In this document: positions 34,986 through 46,897 of the stretch, one piece after another
Layout of the letters: the number at the start of each line of letters is the position of its first letter
How positions within the stretch are numbered: the first letter of the stretch is position 1
Notes under the pieces: model-generated
The model's input: only the letters and a program-made list of their open reading frames with translations
The model's database searches: none
What the model was told of the DNA's origin: nothing
Position numbers and translations under genes: made by a program
Assembly: GCF_905147045.1 (NCBI RefSeq)
Contig: NC_065894.1
Span: 12,933,501 to 12,997,500, forward strand
From: Nymphalis io
Taxonomy: Eukaryota > Arthropoda > Insecta > Lepidoptera > Nymphalidae
Reading direction: 5' to 3'
DNA: 64,000 bases

Positions 34986-36745
34986 TTGGTACAATGCGCT
35001 GTGCATCCGCTCTCGTGTATGCCTTTCTACAGGACTTGGAATTTTTATTATAGTTTGCTTTCAGTGAGTCAATGTTAGATGCCCCGCTAATACAGCCGTT
35101 GATCCACTTGCGATATGCCGCCTGCTTAGATGATACAGCATCGGCACATTCACGAGTGAACCAACGGTTACGCGTACTCCTACTGACGAGATCTGAGCTA
35201 GGAATGTAGTATTCCATTCCCAGCATGATCTCGCCAGCAACAGCAGCGGCACTAGCTGTCGGGTCATTCCCACTGAAGCAACGTTCCTTCCATGGGACCG
35301 ACGCATAGTTATCGCGCATACCGTCCCAATCCGCCGACTTATAGTGCCAAACGCGACGTTTGCATACCGCTAGTGGCGGCAGCTTGGCCTGTGGCACTCT
35401 GGTAGAAATAAGGCTGTGATCCGAAGAGCCAAGAGGAGCCTGAACCACAACCTGATATTCCACCGGGTGAGAAGTCAGCAGAAGGTCCAGTAGAGAAGGT
35501 GTTTGCCCATCAATATCTGGGATCCTGGTGGGCTGATCAACCAGTTGGGTCAAGTCATGTGTGAGAGCAAAAGCATGAGCAGTCCTTCCAGCATGGTCAG
35601 TTTTGAGGGATTTCAACCAGGATTCGTGGTGGGCATTAAAATCCCCCAAAAACACCAATTCCGCGTTAGGAAATTACTCTTGCGCAGCATCTGCCACCCG
35701 ACTAAGATGGTCAAATAATCGGCTTGTCTCCAAGTCACCATTGTGGGATCTGTAGAGGCACACGTAGACACGGCTCTGACGAACCAGGTCCACACGTACC
35801 ACCAACATGGAGAAGGAGGGGTCCTCCAAGCAGCGTAGTCGGTGACAGCAAACATCCGTCCTGACGAACAAGCATACTCCGGCTTTCGCTTTGAAGGATT
35901 CTTCAAGCGTGTAGCCGGGATAATTAAGGTAGCTGGTATCGGCAGGACGGAGTATTTGTGTCTCCGTGAGAAACAACATTGCTGGCCGTGCTGTCTCGAG
36001 ATGGTGGTGGACAGCGTTGAGGTTAGTGTGGAGTCCTCGGATGTTAGAGAACTCGACCTCAAACAGCGAGGGTATGGTGGGGGTGTGCACCGCTGTACGA
36101 CCGTTATTTCTTTTTTGTTGCGCCATTTCGGAAAAATGAAATGGAAAAGAGACGTGAAGCGAGCGATGTATTGCCACGATAGGGATGGGCAAAGTGTGGA
36201 GGCGTGTTTCCCCAAGTGGTTGCCAAAAGGAAAAATACACTGACCCGCCGGACGGAAGGGCCCCCGAACCCCCCCGGAAGTGGCCGCCGGGACCTACCGG
36301 TCACCAACCGGCACGACGGTCCACCCCGAGATTATGCGTGGCCTGGTGGGGCAGCCTCACGAGCTGGTTAGGCACGCTCGGGCCCCTGTACTATGCCACG
36401 GGCGGCCAGCGGAACAGCCGTTTCTTCGGGTCTCCCTGACCGGCAGGTCAATACAGTTTCCCCCGGCATTTGTTCAACAGCCGTCTCCAACTGGACCAAC
36501 ACCCATCGCGGCAATACTCGCTCGGGCTCTGGCTGTACGCTGGCTGACCTCGAAACGCGGCTGCAAGCCACTTCACGAGTTTTTCACCATGCGTACGGTG
36601 GTAACAAGCCAGGCGGATGTTAGCATCCTACCACCAGATGAGCAGATGGTCGCTCAGATATCCCTTAGTCGCCTCTTACGACACCCATGGGAAAGAGAGG
36701 GGCAGTGAAATGTATTCTTTCTCCGTCACTGCACGGATAGAACAA
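34986..36745 (-). mobile_element. CR1/Jockey-like LINE, 5' half with endonuclease
   Basis: Minus-strand endonuclease in two frames. 36240-35674 has EVEFSNIRGLHTNLNAV, MLFLTETQIL, GVCLFVRTDV and VYVCLYRSHN; 35658-34939 has VFLGDFNAHHESWL and LGSSDHSLIS. A frameshift lies near 35665. The RT half is missing: the sequence joins the unknown fragment at 34985 by rearrangement. Its 5' end near 36745 has the leader CCGTGCAGTGACGG, and GTCGTAAGAGGCGACTAAGG lies at about 36665-36690. The segment 35005-35450 is about 95 percent like 58858-59320. Confidence 0.8.
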
Positions 36746-38546
36746 AAACAGTTTTAAACTCTTCTCCTCTTAAACAGTTTTAAACTCTTAAAAGCTTTAA
36801 AGTGTTATACTGATTTAATTATATGGCAACTTTAGTTTTTGTTTAAGTTTCTATATAAATTTTTTTTAATATATTTATGAAAATATATACATATTAATTT
36901 TAATAAATATTTTATCTTAACAAAATTCGTCAGTACCCTCAATAATAAAAATAATATTTTGACTTGCGAAGCAAACATTCGCTGTACGGTATATTTCCGT
37001 TCCTGCCTGAAAGTATAAGCCTAACATTAGCATTTATATTAGGTAGGGATTTTGGCATGAATTATCAAAAAAAAAAAAATATTAGAACAAATAACAAAAA
37101 ATGACATCTATCGTTGAATAGCGGTAAGCTAACTTGCTTAAAGGTAAAAGTGACATCTATCGAGAATTTTACGACAGTGTCACTTTTATATTAATGTATT
37201 ATTATATTATTTAAAAGGCACTATTAAAATATTTATGTACCTAAAATTATTTTAATAAAAATATTATTAATGATTTCTTTTTTTAATTTTTTAAAACATA
37301 TTATAAATGCAGCACCGTCGGTCTGTTCTGTCATCCTTATGTCAAAACTCAATTGCCAAAATAAATATAGAATTTGAGGTTATGTTATGAAAAAAAATCA
37401 CGTACTTATTGGAATTTTATAAATAAAAGTACTAAATAATATTAAAATAGTGCAAAGGTAATTGAAAATGATTGTTTCCGTGTTCATACTAATAAATTGT
37501 TCTGCCTATAAATTTAGGCTTTAATTATACCTAATTGTAAAAAAGCTACTAGGTGGTCGGGCTTTGTGCAAGCCTATCTGGGTAGGTACCACCCACTCAT
37601 CAGATATTCTACCGCAAAACAACAGTACTTGGTATTGTTGTGTTCCAGTTTGAAGGGTGAGTGAGTCAGTGTAATTACAGGCACAAGGGACATAACATCT
37701 TAGTTCCCAAAGTTGGTGGCGCATTGGTGATACAATTGTTAAAATTTCTTACAATGCCAATGTCTATGGGCGTTGATGATTACTTACCATCAGGTGGCCC
37801 ATATGCTCGTCCGCCTACCTATACTATAAAAAAAGACTGTCCATTAAGACACAAAGTTACCGAAAGTTCACATAAAATTACTTATTAGTGTTTTAGACCA
37901 GATCGTAATACAGCTGTGATCTAGATTAATGGGGACTTTAATAGAAAAAAATTAATAACACTAAGAAGCAACTGAAAGCAATTCTTCAACAATATTGATC
38001 TCAATGTAACTTATACAACAGTTTTTTATAGAATAATTTTTAGATTAAGAAAAATCTTTAGAGTAATAATCACCTATCGTCCCTGACAGAGAGACACGTC
38101 TCTGCAGCGTATGCTGTCAGAAATTGTATAATCATTTTATTTAAAGACAAAAAATACAGATTAAAAAATGTATGTATGTAATATTTTTTTTTATAAATAA
38201 ATATTGTTACGCATTTCAAATCCCCAATGTAAGCCCCTTATAAATAACATCGTACGTAAACAAATCCGATAGTAAATAGGAAACCGTATATAACTGTCAA
38301 TTTAGCGGACATGTAATTTCGATACGCGAAATCGACATCTGCATTAATTTTGGCAGCTGCCTAGATTTTGTGGGGAAAATGCTTTTCTATGCCATAAAGA
38401 ATAGGGGTTGTTTTGGTATGGTTATCAATCGTAGTTTGGGGATTGCGATCGCGCCTGTCTTTTGCGTGGAACCCTTCCGCGTGGACCCGGATTATGTCCA
38501 CTGTGACATGTACGGATAGCAAAGCAATGTCTACAAATAAGCCATT
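36746..38546. other. Block B3, duplicate of B1/B2
   Basis: Matches B1 from 7508 onward. About 1 kb of B1 (8276-9310), which holds mRpS12 exon 1 and the S1 SINE, is deleted at about 37528-37550. An old S3 copy lies at 37551-37840. From 38366 it matches B2. Confidence 0.75.
37551..37840 (+). mobile_element. Older S3 repeat in block B3
   Basis: Orthologous to 9308 and 28880. Its first bases are altered by the deletion that removed mRpS12 exon 1. Confidence 0.7.
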
Positions 38547-38558
38547 ATTATTGTTTGT

Positions 38559-40322
38559 GGCTCGGAGTGTGCGGTAGCAATCGCGCGCATTCACAGTCAT
38601 AGTTATGGCTGCGAACGGGTCGGCGGCCGCGGAACCGCGGCTCTGCCACGTGCAGAAGGTGCCTAATTTCGATGGGTATGGATTCAATTTACACGCCGAG
38701 AAAGGCAAGCCTGGACAGTACATCGGCAAAGTTGACGACGGTTCCCCGGCGGAGGCAGCCGGCTTGCGTCGCGGTGATCGCATTTTAGAAGTCAACGGGC
38801 AGAGCATCAGCGGAGAAACTCATAAGCAAGTAGTGGCGCGTATCAAGCAACGACCTGATGATGCGGAATTACTTGTAGTAGCTCCGGCACCAGGTGAGCC
38901 CGTTCCTGATCTGGATGCTTCCCGAGCGACCGGCTTCGGCAGGATCAGTATCCGCGCAGTCAGCAAATGCTTCTTCGCCAGCGAGTACAAACGATTCTTC
39001 GCCAGTTACTGACCGTAACGAGTCGCCCTCGTCAGAGCCTCCACCACGCCTTAATCTTCAAATGACAGCCGCTGAGATGCGCGCACAGCTTGCTGCGAAA
39101 AAAAAAAGATCCAAAGAATTGATCCAAAGAAGGTGCCAATGGATCTAAAGTCGAAGTTTGACATCGTAAAGAAACTATGAGGTGCTAGGAGCGGTAGTGT
39201 GCGTACGAGGGTGTAGTGCGTGTCGTAGGCTGCGTATGCGGCGTTGCTACATGTCGTACAGTGCTGAGTGCTGTGTGGCTGTGTGCGTGGGTCACACCGG
39301 CGGCGACGGGCGCAGCGCCCCCTTGGCCGCGCGGCAGGTGCGGACGAGGCGGCGCGGGGCGCTCTCCTCTTGCCTCGCCCCGAGTTGTTATCGTTGTACG
39401 GTGACATCAGTGCTCGTCGAAATCACGTTTGATTTGCGATCTTATTCACTAGTACAATAATTTTAATAGTTTTAATGCGCCGCTGCTTCACCCGACAGAA
39501 TGTAACATATCGTGCCTTTCATTTATTGCCATTGAATGTTGTACATAGTACATACTACTGATCGTTGTTAAGGAATTCTATTGAAATTTAATATTATTTT
39601 AATTATATTTTAAGAGGAAAATCGATTTTTATGAAATGATTAGCTAAATGTGTAGTTAGATTTAGAAATACTAAGTGCAATTATTGTTGAGTGATCAATA
39701 AAGGATGTTTAAAACGATGTCATGTTACCTACCGACGGGAGCGCAAGGCTGCGGCTGCGTGTCCTTCGGTCTGTTCCCGTCTGCTACGCGAACCTCACGC
39801 GAACCTCACGCGAATCGTGTACCTGCTCCGACACATTGCTCGTATCTATGTGTATACAATTAAGATTACTGCACGCCTCATGTCCTTCTCTTTCTATCTT
39901 TCTCATGCATTCAAATATATTGTTACGTAGCACCTCAGAAACTTAAATTATATTATTTGTCATTTATTAGAGAAGAATAATGTGTTCCAATAAATTGTGA
40001 TTGGTTTTCAAGTATTAGAAGTAATCTTTCAGTTATCTATAAAGTACAAATCTATATTTTAAAATTTTCTGTTTCTGCTATTCATATGTAAAGTTTTAAA
40101 CAATCGAATCATTAGCAATCATGTAATATTTGTTTGAATCAGGAAATAACATCAAACCGATCTAGTTTTGATTAAACTCTTTATAATATTTTTATGATTG
40201 AAAAACTAATGTAAAATAATAAAATTACTGAAAGCTATGGACAGTAACTAAGGTTACTGCTACTTAGTACACAATCTATTTAAATGTTTAAATATGAAAA
40301 TAAAATCTGATAAATAAATCTG
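38559..40322 (+). mobile_element. Retrocopy insertion carrying a NHERF/Sip1-like gene
   Basis: The 12-mer ATTATTGTTTGT flanks the insert (38547-38558 and 40323-40334). Block B2 has the same target only once at about 29885-29896 and continues directly to CATATAGTTCC, so the pre-insertion state is visible. The insert has a short 5' leader, an intronless coding region and about 1.1 kb of 3' sequence with AATAAA at about 39693, 39990 and 40299. No clear poly-A tail is present at the end. Confidence 0.85.
38605..39180 (+). pseudogene. Sip1: NHERF/Sip1-like single-PDZ protein, retrocopy with two frameshifts
   Basis: Residues 10-95 form a PDZ domain: RLCHVQKVPNFDGYGFNLHA (carboxylate-binding loop as GYGF), then GSPAEAAGLRRGDRILEVNG and THKQVVARIKQRPDDAELLV. 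This closely follows NHERF1/EBP50 PDZ1. The frame then shifts near 38900 to continue through EPPPRLNLQMTAAEMRAQLA, and returns to the original frame at an A10 tract (39099-39108), ending DLKSKFDIVKKL. That end matches the ezrin/moesin-binding tail of the family. The two shifts cancel, giving 191 codons in all. The parental protein tethers membrane proteins to the actin cortex. With the frameshifts a full protein is not made, unless they are sequence errors. Confidence 0.8.
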
Positions 40323-40334
40323 ATTATTGTTTGT

Positions 40335-42313
40335 CATATAGTTCCATCTAGTTCCTGAATCACTGATTAAACTTATTTTATAATAATATATGTATAATAA
40401 AAATAATTTGTCGTTCAATAGGCGACGAATGAGCGTAAAGTATTTAGTCAGATTGCTCATCAAAAAACATATAAACATAATAATAATAAATCACTGAACT
40501 GATATTGATGAAATTTTGTATGAAGCAACCTTGAAACTTATGGGCTTTTTATACCTAACACTGCCCCTTACCCCTATCGCGACTGGCAGACAGGGCCCCT
40601 TGTTATTTCGTATTTATAATATTAGTATAAATAAATTAGCAATTGAAATGATCTTGTGAAAATTTGTTTTTTTTTTTAATTTGATCAAGTACAAGGATTA
40701 AATAGTAGCTGGCTATATATTTTTTTTCAATATTAGTAAAGTCTAAGCATCGAAGCGAAGCGTCCAAGCAGAGAAATAATGTATTATGCTAACGCTACAC
40801 GATTCGAAGCGTAAATAAGGGTTGTGAGGGTGGCATGAGTCAGCGCTGACCGCTGATGAAGATCTCATTCACACCTCGGCTTTGTGCATATTGTCGCACG
40901 TTGCTTGCACATTCGGGATTACTACACCGAACTCCGAACACTGCTTTACCGGACAATGACTCGGCTATTTCATGCAAATTTTTGTATAACTGCTCCTTTG
41001 AAATGTTGTCTTGTATTAAAATAGTACAAAAACTTGTGATTGAAAGTCAAACACATTAAACTATAATATCTGTTATTTTAAATGGCATGAAGTAAATAAT
41101 AAAGCAAAACCATTTCAAAACAAAATAAATTTAACTTCTGAATATGTTTCGGGTTCCTGGAATATTTTTAATTTGCAAAAAATAACATCTATTTTAAAAA
41201 TAACAAAACAATCTATAATAATCATTTGTTGTTCTGACTAGGTAACTAGGGAAAAAAAATCTTGACTTTATATATGTACATATAATAAAACTGCAACGGC
41301 GATATATATACGTTAAATTTATACATTACAATGTCATTAAAACCGAGCCGTTAAATTGCAAGAAATATTAAATACAGTAACAACTTATAAATGCCCCACT
41401 GCTGGGTTAAGGCCTCCTCTCCCTTTTTGAGGAGGAGGTTTGGAGCTTAAAAAACTTTAGTATTTTTCAAAACCGATAATTTGTTAGTATTATGAAACTT
41501 GTTAAAGCCCGTTATCGATAAAGCGGCAAGTAACATCAACAAATATATTATAACCAGGAAAAGTTTATCAATATCCAAACAAACAACAGTTGATTTAACC
41601 GTATCTATAAAAATGTATACAAATCCAAAATAGTTGTTTAACGGACCACACTTGATGTTCCCGCTGCATCGAATCGTACAACACCTTGGACTTGTCAATC
41701 ATACCTTTCAAGAACCGCTATAAAGTACACAACGCCCCACGAGACCATGTGAACATTTGATCACAGCCCACACAATTGATACAATTGCGAGAACGCCTTC
41801 AAAACCTTGATTTTAACAATATATTCGCGGTTAACAGTACACATTTAGCCTTTTCGTCATGCATATTTTCGATATCCTTATGTCTTTGTGTTAGAGTTCA
41901 AATTACAGTAAAATATCTAGGCTACATGACGATGGAAGATAATCCGAAACAGAGGGTTTTGCACCTGCTGTTTTATGAGATAAGAATATTGACTACGTGC
42001 GAAAAAAATATGAAAAAGATGTCAGCTATGTATTTTAAACAATACTCCTATTTGGATATGCTGTTTATTTATTTTTTAATGTGCAAGTTTTCAATTTATA
42101 TCAGTTTTATTATATAGCAATAGCTTTTCCCCGTAATTCAGTTCGCATAGCAAATATGTTCCTGTAAATTATATACTTAAGACCTTAACCAAATCTAAGA
42201 CTACCTCGATTTCTTCGTGACAGAAATAAGCCAACAGACAGAGCTACTTTCGCATTTATAATATTAGTACATATCATGAATCATGGTATTTTATTCTATA
42301 AACTTTTATTCAG
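40335..42313. other. Block B3 remainder and intron of the second mRpS12 copy
   Basis: 40335-40830 matches 29897-30350. 41130-42313 matches 11400-12088, with an extra segment at about 41366-41890 that includes a Metulj fragment (about 41390-41452). The open frames 41776-42117 and 11702-11893 share a C-terminal part but show no known domain. Confidence 0.5.
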
Positions 42314-44068
42314 CTACACCCACACAATCTATAATCCGTCGAGTGGCACCCACAACAGACTTCCTAACCGGCTCTAATCTCCAAGCAACATCAGTGTTGT
42401 CGAGAACGATGGCATCCCTCGCGCAGATGCACAAAACGGGTCCACATATCAAAAAGAGAAAATCAAGAAATCCGCTCAATGGAAATCCTTTCGCCAAGGT
42501 ATGCTGACTATTTTACATACTTCTATTCTTTCATATCCGGTTACTATATTTAAAAAAAAAAAACTATTAGTTTTGCCTTATGCATGAATAAAAAACATTT
42601 AAAAAATAACGTTCCGTAAGTATTGAAGTCATATCAATTATCGGTTACAGATGTAAAAAAATAATTCGTTAAATATAGAAACCGGGCTATAACAAACTCA
42701 CTGGTGTTTTACTAATATTGTCCCTTCAGAAACACTCTCCATACTAAACTAACATTAAACAAAATTGGAAAAAAATAATTCTATAAAATGCGTGTATTAG
42801 GTTTTTTTAAATTATTAATTTACAATTTTCAGTTAAATGTCACTATTAATATGGTCAGGCGCGCTTGTGTGAATACCACTCATTAGTTTACCGCCTCATA
42901 TCAATAATTTGTATCAGGCAAATAGGACATTACATCTTAGATTCCAGTCTGCGATACAAATATAAAATTAAAAAAAAAATTTTGAAACACCACTCTCAAC
43001 TTTAGAATGTAATTGTAACAAATGAATAAGGGATGCCAAAACTTACTGCTATGAACAGCGCATTAGAAATATGCATAAAAGACAATGTGCACAAATATCT
43101 CTTATATTATGAAGGTTTTTATTTACCCATACGGAATATTAAGATATATATTTGTACATAGTCTCCTAACAATGTGTTTTACAAAACCTCGATTATTTAG
43201 CTAAATCGAGTAAATCTGTACCAAGCATATAAGCATCACTGAATATTCGTGTGTTTAATTTGTGTTTTTAATACAGTGCTTTACGTTGAAGTAAAATAAC
43301 GTGAAAAACCTACAAGTGTATGTTTGTGTGTATTCACGAACAGTCGACGGAGCAACGTGATGAATTAAGCTCCAAACCTTCTCATTAAAGCATAACCCAG
43401 AACCCCTGTTATGTTTCCCTAAACAGGCTCTTACTTTTAGTTAAATAAGGAACATAATTTCAGGGTGTGATACTAAAAACCTTGATCAGAAAACCCAAGA
43501 AGCCGAACTCCGCTAACCGTAAATGCGTGCTCGTGCGTCTCTCCAGCGGGCGAGAGATGATCGCCTACGTGCCGGGCATCGGACACAACCTGCAGGAACA
43601 CAATATCGTGCTCGTTAGAGTCGGCAGGCGAGTGATATGGTTCATCATGACAAATGGAGCAGTCGCCATAATACTGCAGCACATCTTGACTATAAATATA
43701 CTTAGCTATAGATCTTTTTACAATTACAAAGGTGAGTGAGCCAGTGTAAATGCAGGCAAAAGATATATATCTCTGTTCCCATTATTGGTGCGTTGACGAT
43801 GTAAGGAATAGTTAATATTTTCAAAATTCATGGGCGATGGTGACTACTTATCAACCTTGTGATTAGTTTTATAAGCGATCCATTAAACTAACCAAAAACC
43901 AAATGGATTAATATTAAAATTAACAAGTATCTGCTGCGTCTGCCACCAATAATGTATGATGAATTTGGGTTTTTTATCAATTTCAGAGTTAAAGATTGTC
44001 CCGGTGTGAAGCTGAAATGCGTCCGAGGTAAATTCGACTTGCCGCACGTCATCAAGCAGAAAGTATAG
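42314..44068 (+). pseudogene. mRpS12: Second mRpS12 copy, lacks exon 1
   Basis: Exon 2 (42314-42498), exon 3 (43464-43627) and exon 4 (43987-44068) show no coding difference from the copy at 12089-13866 on direct reading. The donor of intron 3 is changed from GT to GC (AGGCGAGT), which is still a possible weak donor. Exon 1, with the start codon and targeting peptide, was removed by the deletion in block B3. A transcript could still start translation at the internal ATG of exon 2 (MASLAQMHKTGPHIK), giving a protein without a presequence. A recent duplicate that has lost its normal start is the simplest reading. Confidence 0.85.
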
Positions 44069-45266
44069 TAGTCTGTTATATCCAGTTGTGTAAGGTTATT
44101 TGTAGCGAAATAAATCTAGTTTAAGTACAGGAATTAGTTTTATTTTTAGATTTCTTAACCTAAAAATAACTTCAATTAAGAAGCTAATATAACACTAATG
44201 TTCGCGCGGTGGATTATTGAAAATTTGAGTAGTACATATATGAATTTTCAAGTTTTGTACTGTTATTTTTTCACTCTTATTTCTATTTATTTATTGATAT
44301 CATTCCGTGTGCATCTTAATAGCTAATAAACATAACACAAATCGTTTGATGAACAGAGGCAAAAAATATATTGAACGGTTTCGTATTTGCTTTTAAACAT
44401 TTTATATTGATTATCTACAAATTAAAAATACACTAAACCCATTTAAAGTAAATATAAAAGTAAATTATGTATATCTATCGATCATCTTTACTGGTGGTAG
44501 GGCTTTGTGCAAGCTCGTCTGGGTAGGTACCACCCACTCATCAGATATTCTACCGCAAAACAGCAATACTTGATATTGTTGTGTTCCGGTTTGAAGGGTG
44601 AGTGAGCCAGTGTAATTACAGGCACAAGGGACATAAAATCTTAGTTCCCAAGGTTGGTGGCGCATTGGATATGTAAGCGATGGTTGACATTTCTTACAAT
44701 GCCAATGTCTAAGAGCGTTGGTGACCACTTACCATCAGGTGGCCCATATGCTCGTCCGCCTTCCTATTCTATAAAAAAAAAAAAAAATCTTTGAATACAC
44801 AATAAACACTCATTCTGAACCCGATTGATCGGAAAGAAGCAAAAAGCGGCGCTTGCGCAAGCCGCACCCATTCTATTGTAACTTAATGGTATGTACTTAA
44901 CTTTTTATTCAATGGGGACTTGAATGGGGTTAAGCTCGGTAGTCCACCTTATCTTTATGATACAAGATAGAAAAATCTATTGAAGATATTTGACTCGATA
45001 TAGATATAGATATTGTTAGTGTAAACTTCAAATTGATTATAACTTTCTATGATTTTGTAACAAAACTAAAAGGTTTTAAATAATTAAAAGGTCAATTTAT
45101 GTTTGGTCATTTATTAAATTTATTTCAACTTACAATTCTTTAGAGAATAATATTCTGCAAGTATAATATTTATAAGATTGCACAAACATCATTGCACAAA
45201 CACCTTAGAGTTTAGAACTTATAGTTCAAAATAAAAAAAATTAAACACTATTATAATTCTAAATCT
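44069..45266. other. Convergent spacer between mRpS12 copy and bZIP copies
   Basis: Matches 13867-14763 apart from the young S3 at 44490-44785. No gene is seen. Confidence 0.6.
44490..44785 (+). mobile_element. Young S3 repeat with target-site duplication
   Basis: Flanked by ATCTTT at 44484-44489 and 44786-44791. In copy P (14284-14289) the same sequence occurs once without the repeat. It has a poly-A end and is almost identical to 21199-21497 and 28239-28541. Confidence 0.85.
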
Positions 45267-46118
45267 CTAAAGGAACGTCTGGTCACACACTATACACCTA
45301 TTCGAAGACAGCAGACGTATGATCTTAGACAGGTCTTTTTTCAAATAAGTGACCTTGAGTGAATTGTGGATCTCTCGTAGTTTTCTCCTGTCACGGCTCT
45401 GCTTTGCAGCAAAATTATTCCTCTCTCTCTGTTTTCTATAAAAATCGTCGGCGTTCTGATTAGTTTGCACGGCACGACGCATTCTCGGATTATTACCGAG
45501 CAACGACCCTCCTTTCTTTTCGGCCATTGCTCTGAGGGCTTCCCTCTCGAACGCAAGGTAGTCCGGATCGTCTGACCGAGCGTCTACATCTATCATATAA
45601 CTTGGACGCTTTTTTGTTTTTGTCTGATACCGGAGACTTGGGTGGCGAAAATACGCACGTACTCCTTGAGACACTCATCGATTGCGACATATTTGTACTC
45701 GAAGACGCAGGCGCTGGTTCAACAACGGGCACGTACATGGGCTGGACATACCCGATGTATGGGTACGGTTCAACACTGTGTTGCACTGTGCTTATACACG
45801 GATACGGTGGAAGCTCCGTTGGACGCTTTTTTTTTTGTCTGATCCCGGAGACTTGGGTGGCGATATCAAGCACGTACTTATATAATTATTAGTCGATTGC
45901 TGCAACCCGGAACTCGAAGGCCCAGGCGATGGTTCAACAACGGGCACGTACATGGGCTGGACATACCCGATGTATGGGTACGGTTCAACACTGTATTGCA
46001 CTGTGCTTATACACGGATGCGGTGGAAGCTCCGTATTTGTTTGCGATGTCGTTTCACGTGTACTATTTACAGATAGATCTAATGGTGAGTCCTCAGCGTA
46101 TGGTGTCCAGAGAGCCAT
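45267..46118 (-). pseudogene. Type I bZIP gene copy c, two repeat units, frameshifted
   Basis: Has the MALWTPYAEDSPLDLSVNST start at 46118 and the normal C-terminus at 45267. Between them lie two repeat units 215 bp apart. The sense-strand A runs at both junctions break the frame (one reads A5-C-A6, encoding DKNKKASK; the other is A10). Two protein-changing substitutions distinguish the bZIP half from copy b: DALSDD becomes DARSDD, and AEKNGG becomes AEKKGG. The bZIP half is open from 45674 to 45267. Confidence 0.75.
45602..46035 (-). repeat. Internal tandem repeat of about 216 bp, two units
   Basis: GGTTCAACAACGGGC begins at 45716 and 45931, a spacing of 215. The T10 tract lies at about 45827-45836. 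Confidence 0.8.
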
Positions 46119-46790
46119 GATTACTTTAGTTAGTACGGTTAGTAGTTACGGTTGACTGCGAGTAACTAATGATGTTGTTGGTCGCCCCGGTCTTTTATTC
46201 TCGGGGGTGTGGTCTAATTGTGCAGGGCACCCCCACCCCGCTGCACGGGTTACTTCCGCTACCTGAACCAACGGGATACATCGGAAGAACAATGGGGTGA
46301 CTTTCGGTCTATTATGAAGAGTTGCGTAGATTTTGCGTTTGCTATTAATTTGCTACTCAAGCTTGCTTGTTTTTGACACAATAGATAGAAAAATGTGAAG
46401 GTCGATTACAATGATATCATGATGTCACAATTTTCTGATACAATATCGCGAAATGTTTTCAAATAATTTCTTCATTTTATTGTATGTACGATGCTCTACG
46501 TGTTCTTTGGTTTCATACTGATATTAATTTAAGTAATTTATTATAACCATTGCAGAAAAAATTGTTGGAGAATATGATTTTAGTTGCAACATTCGGTCAA
46601 ATAGAAGTTAAACCATTCGTGAATAATGAAAGATAATTCGAACGATTCATAAATGTTATTCATGCAAGAACAGGAAGCAAATGACACCGTATGGCTCCTC
46701 TCCGGATGTAACTGTATTTAATTTTATATATATTAAGTTTTAGCCGACAACGCAGTCACGGAAAATTATGTACAACCTTGTAATACTCCA
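46119..46790 (-). promoter_or_regulatory. Upstream spacer of type I copy c
   Basis: Almost identical to 15378-16045, with the same AATAAAAG and G-rich element upstream of the MALW start. Confidence 0.4.
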
Positions 46791-46897
46791 AGTATACTAT
46801 TTATAAGATTGCACAAACATCATTGCACAAACACCTTAGAGTTTAGAACTTATAGTTCAAAATAAAAAAAATTAAACACTATTATAATTCTAAATCT

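Noticed and set aside
38361..38807. 148-codon minus-strand open frame overlapping the Sip1 retrocopy
   Set aside because: It runs across the retrocopy insertion point and is the antisense of the PDZ coding sequence, so it arose by chance.
39182..39460. Arginine- and cysteine-rich frames after the Sip1 retrocopy
   Set aside because: They lie in the 3' untranslated part of the retrocopied transcript and show no domain.
42314..44068. Processed retrocopy of mRpS12
   Set aside because: Introns are present and match the first copy, so it is a DNA-level duplication.
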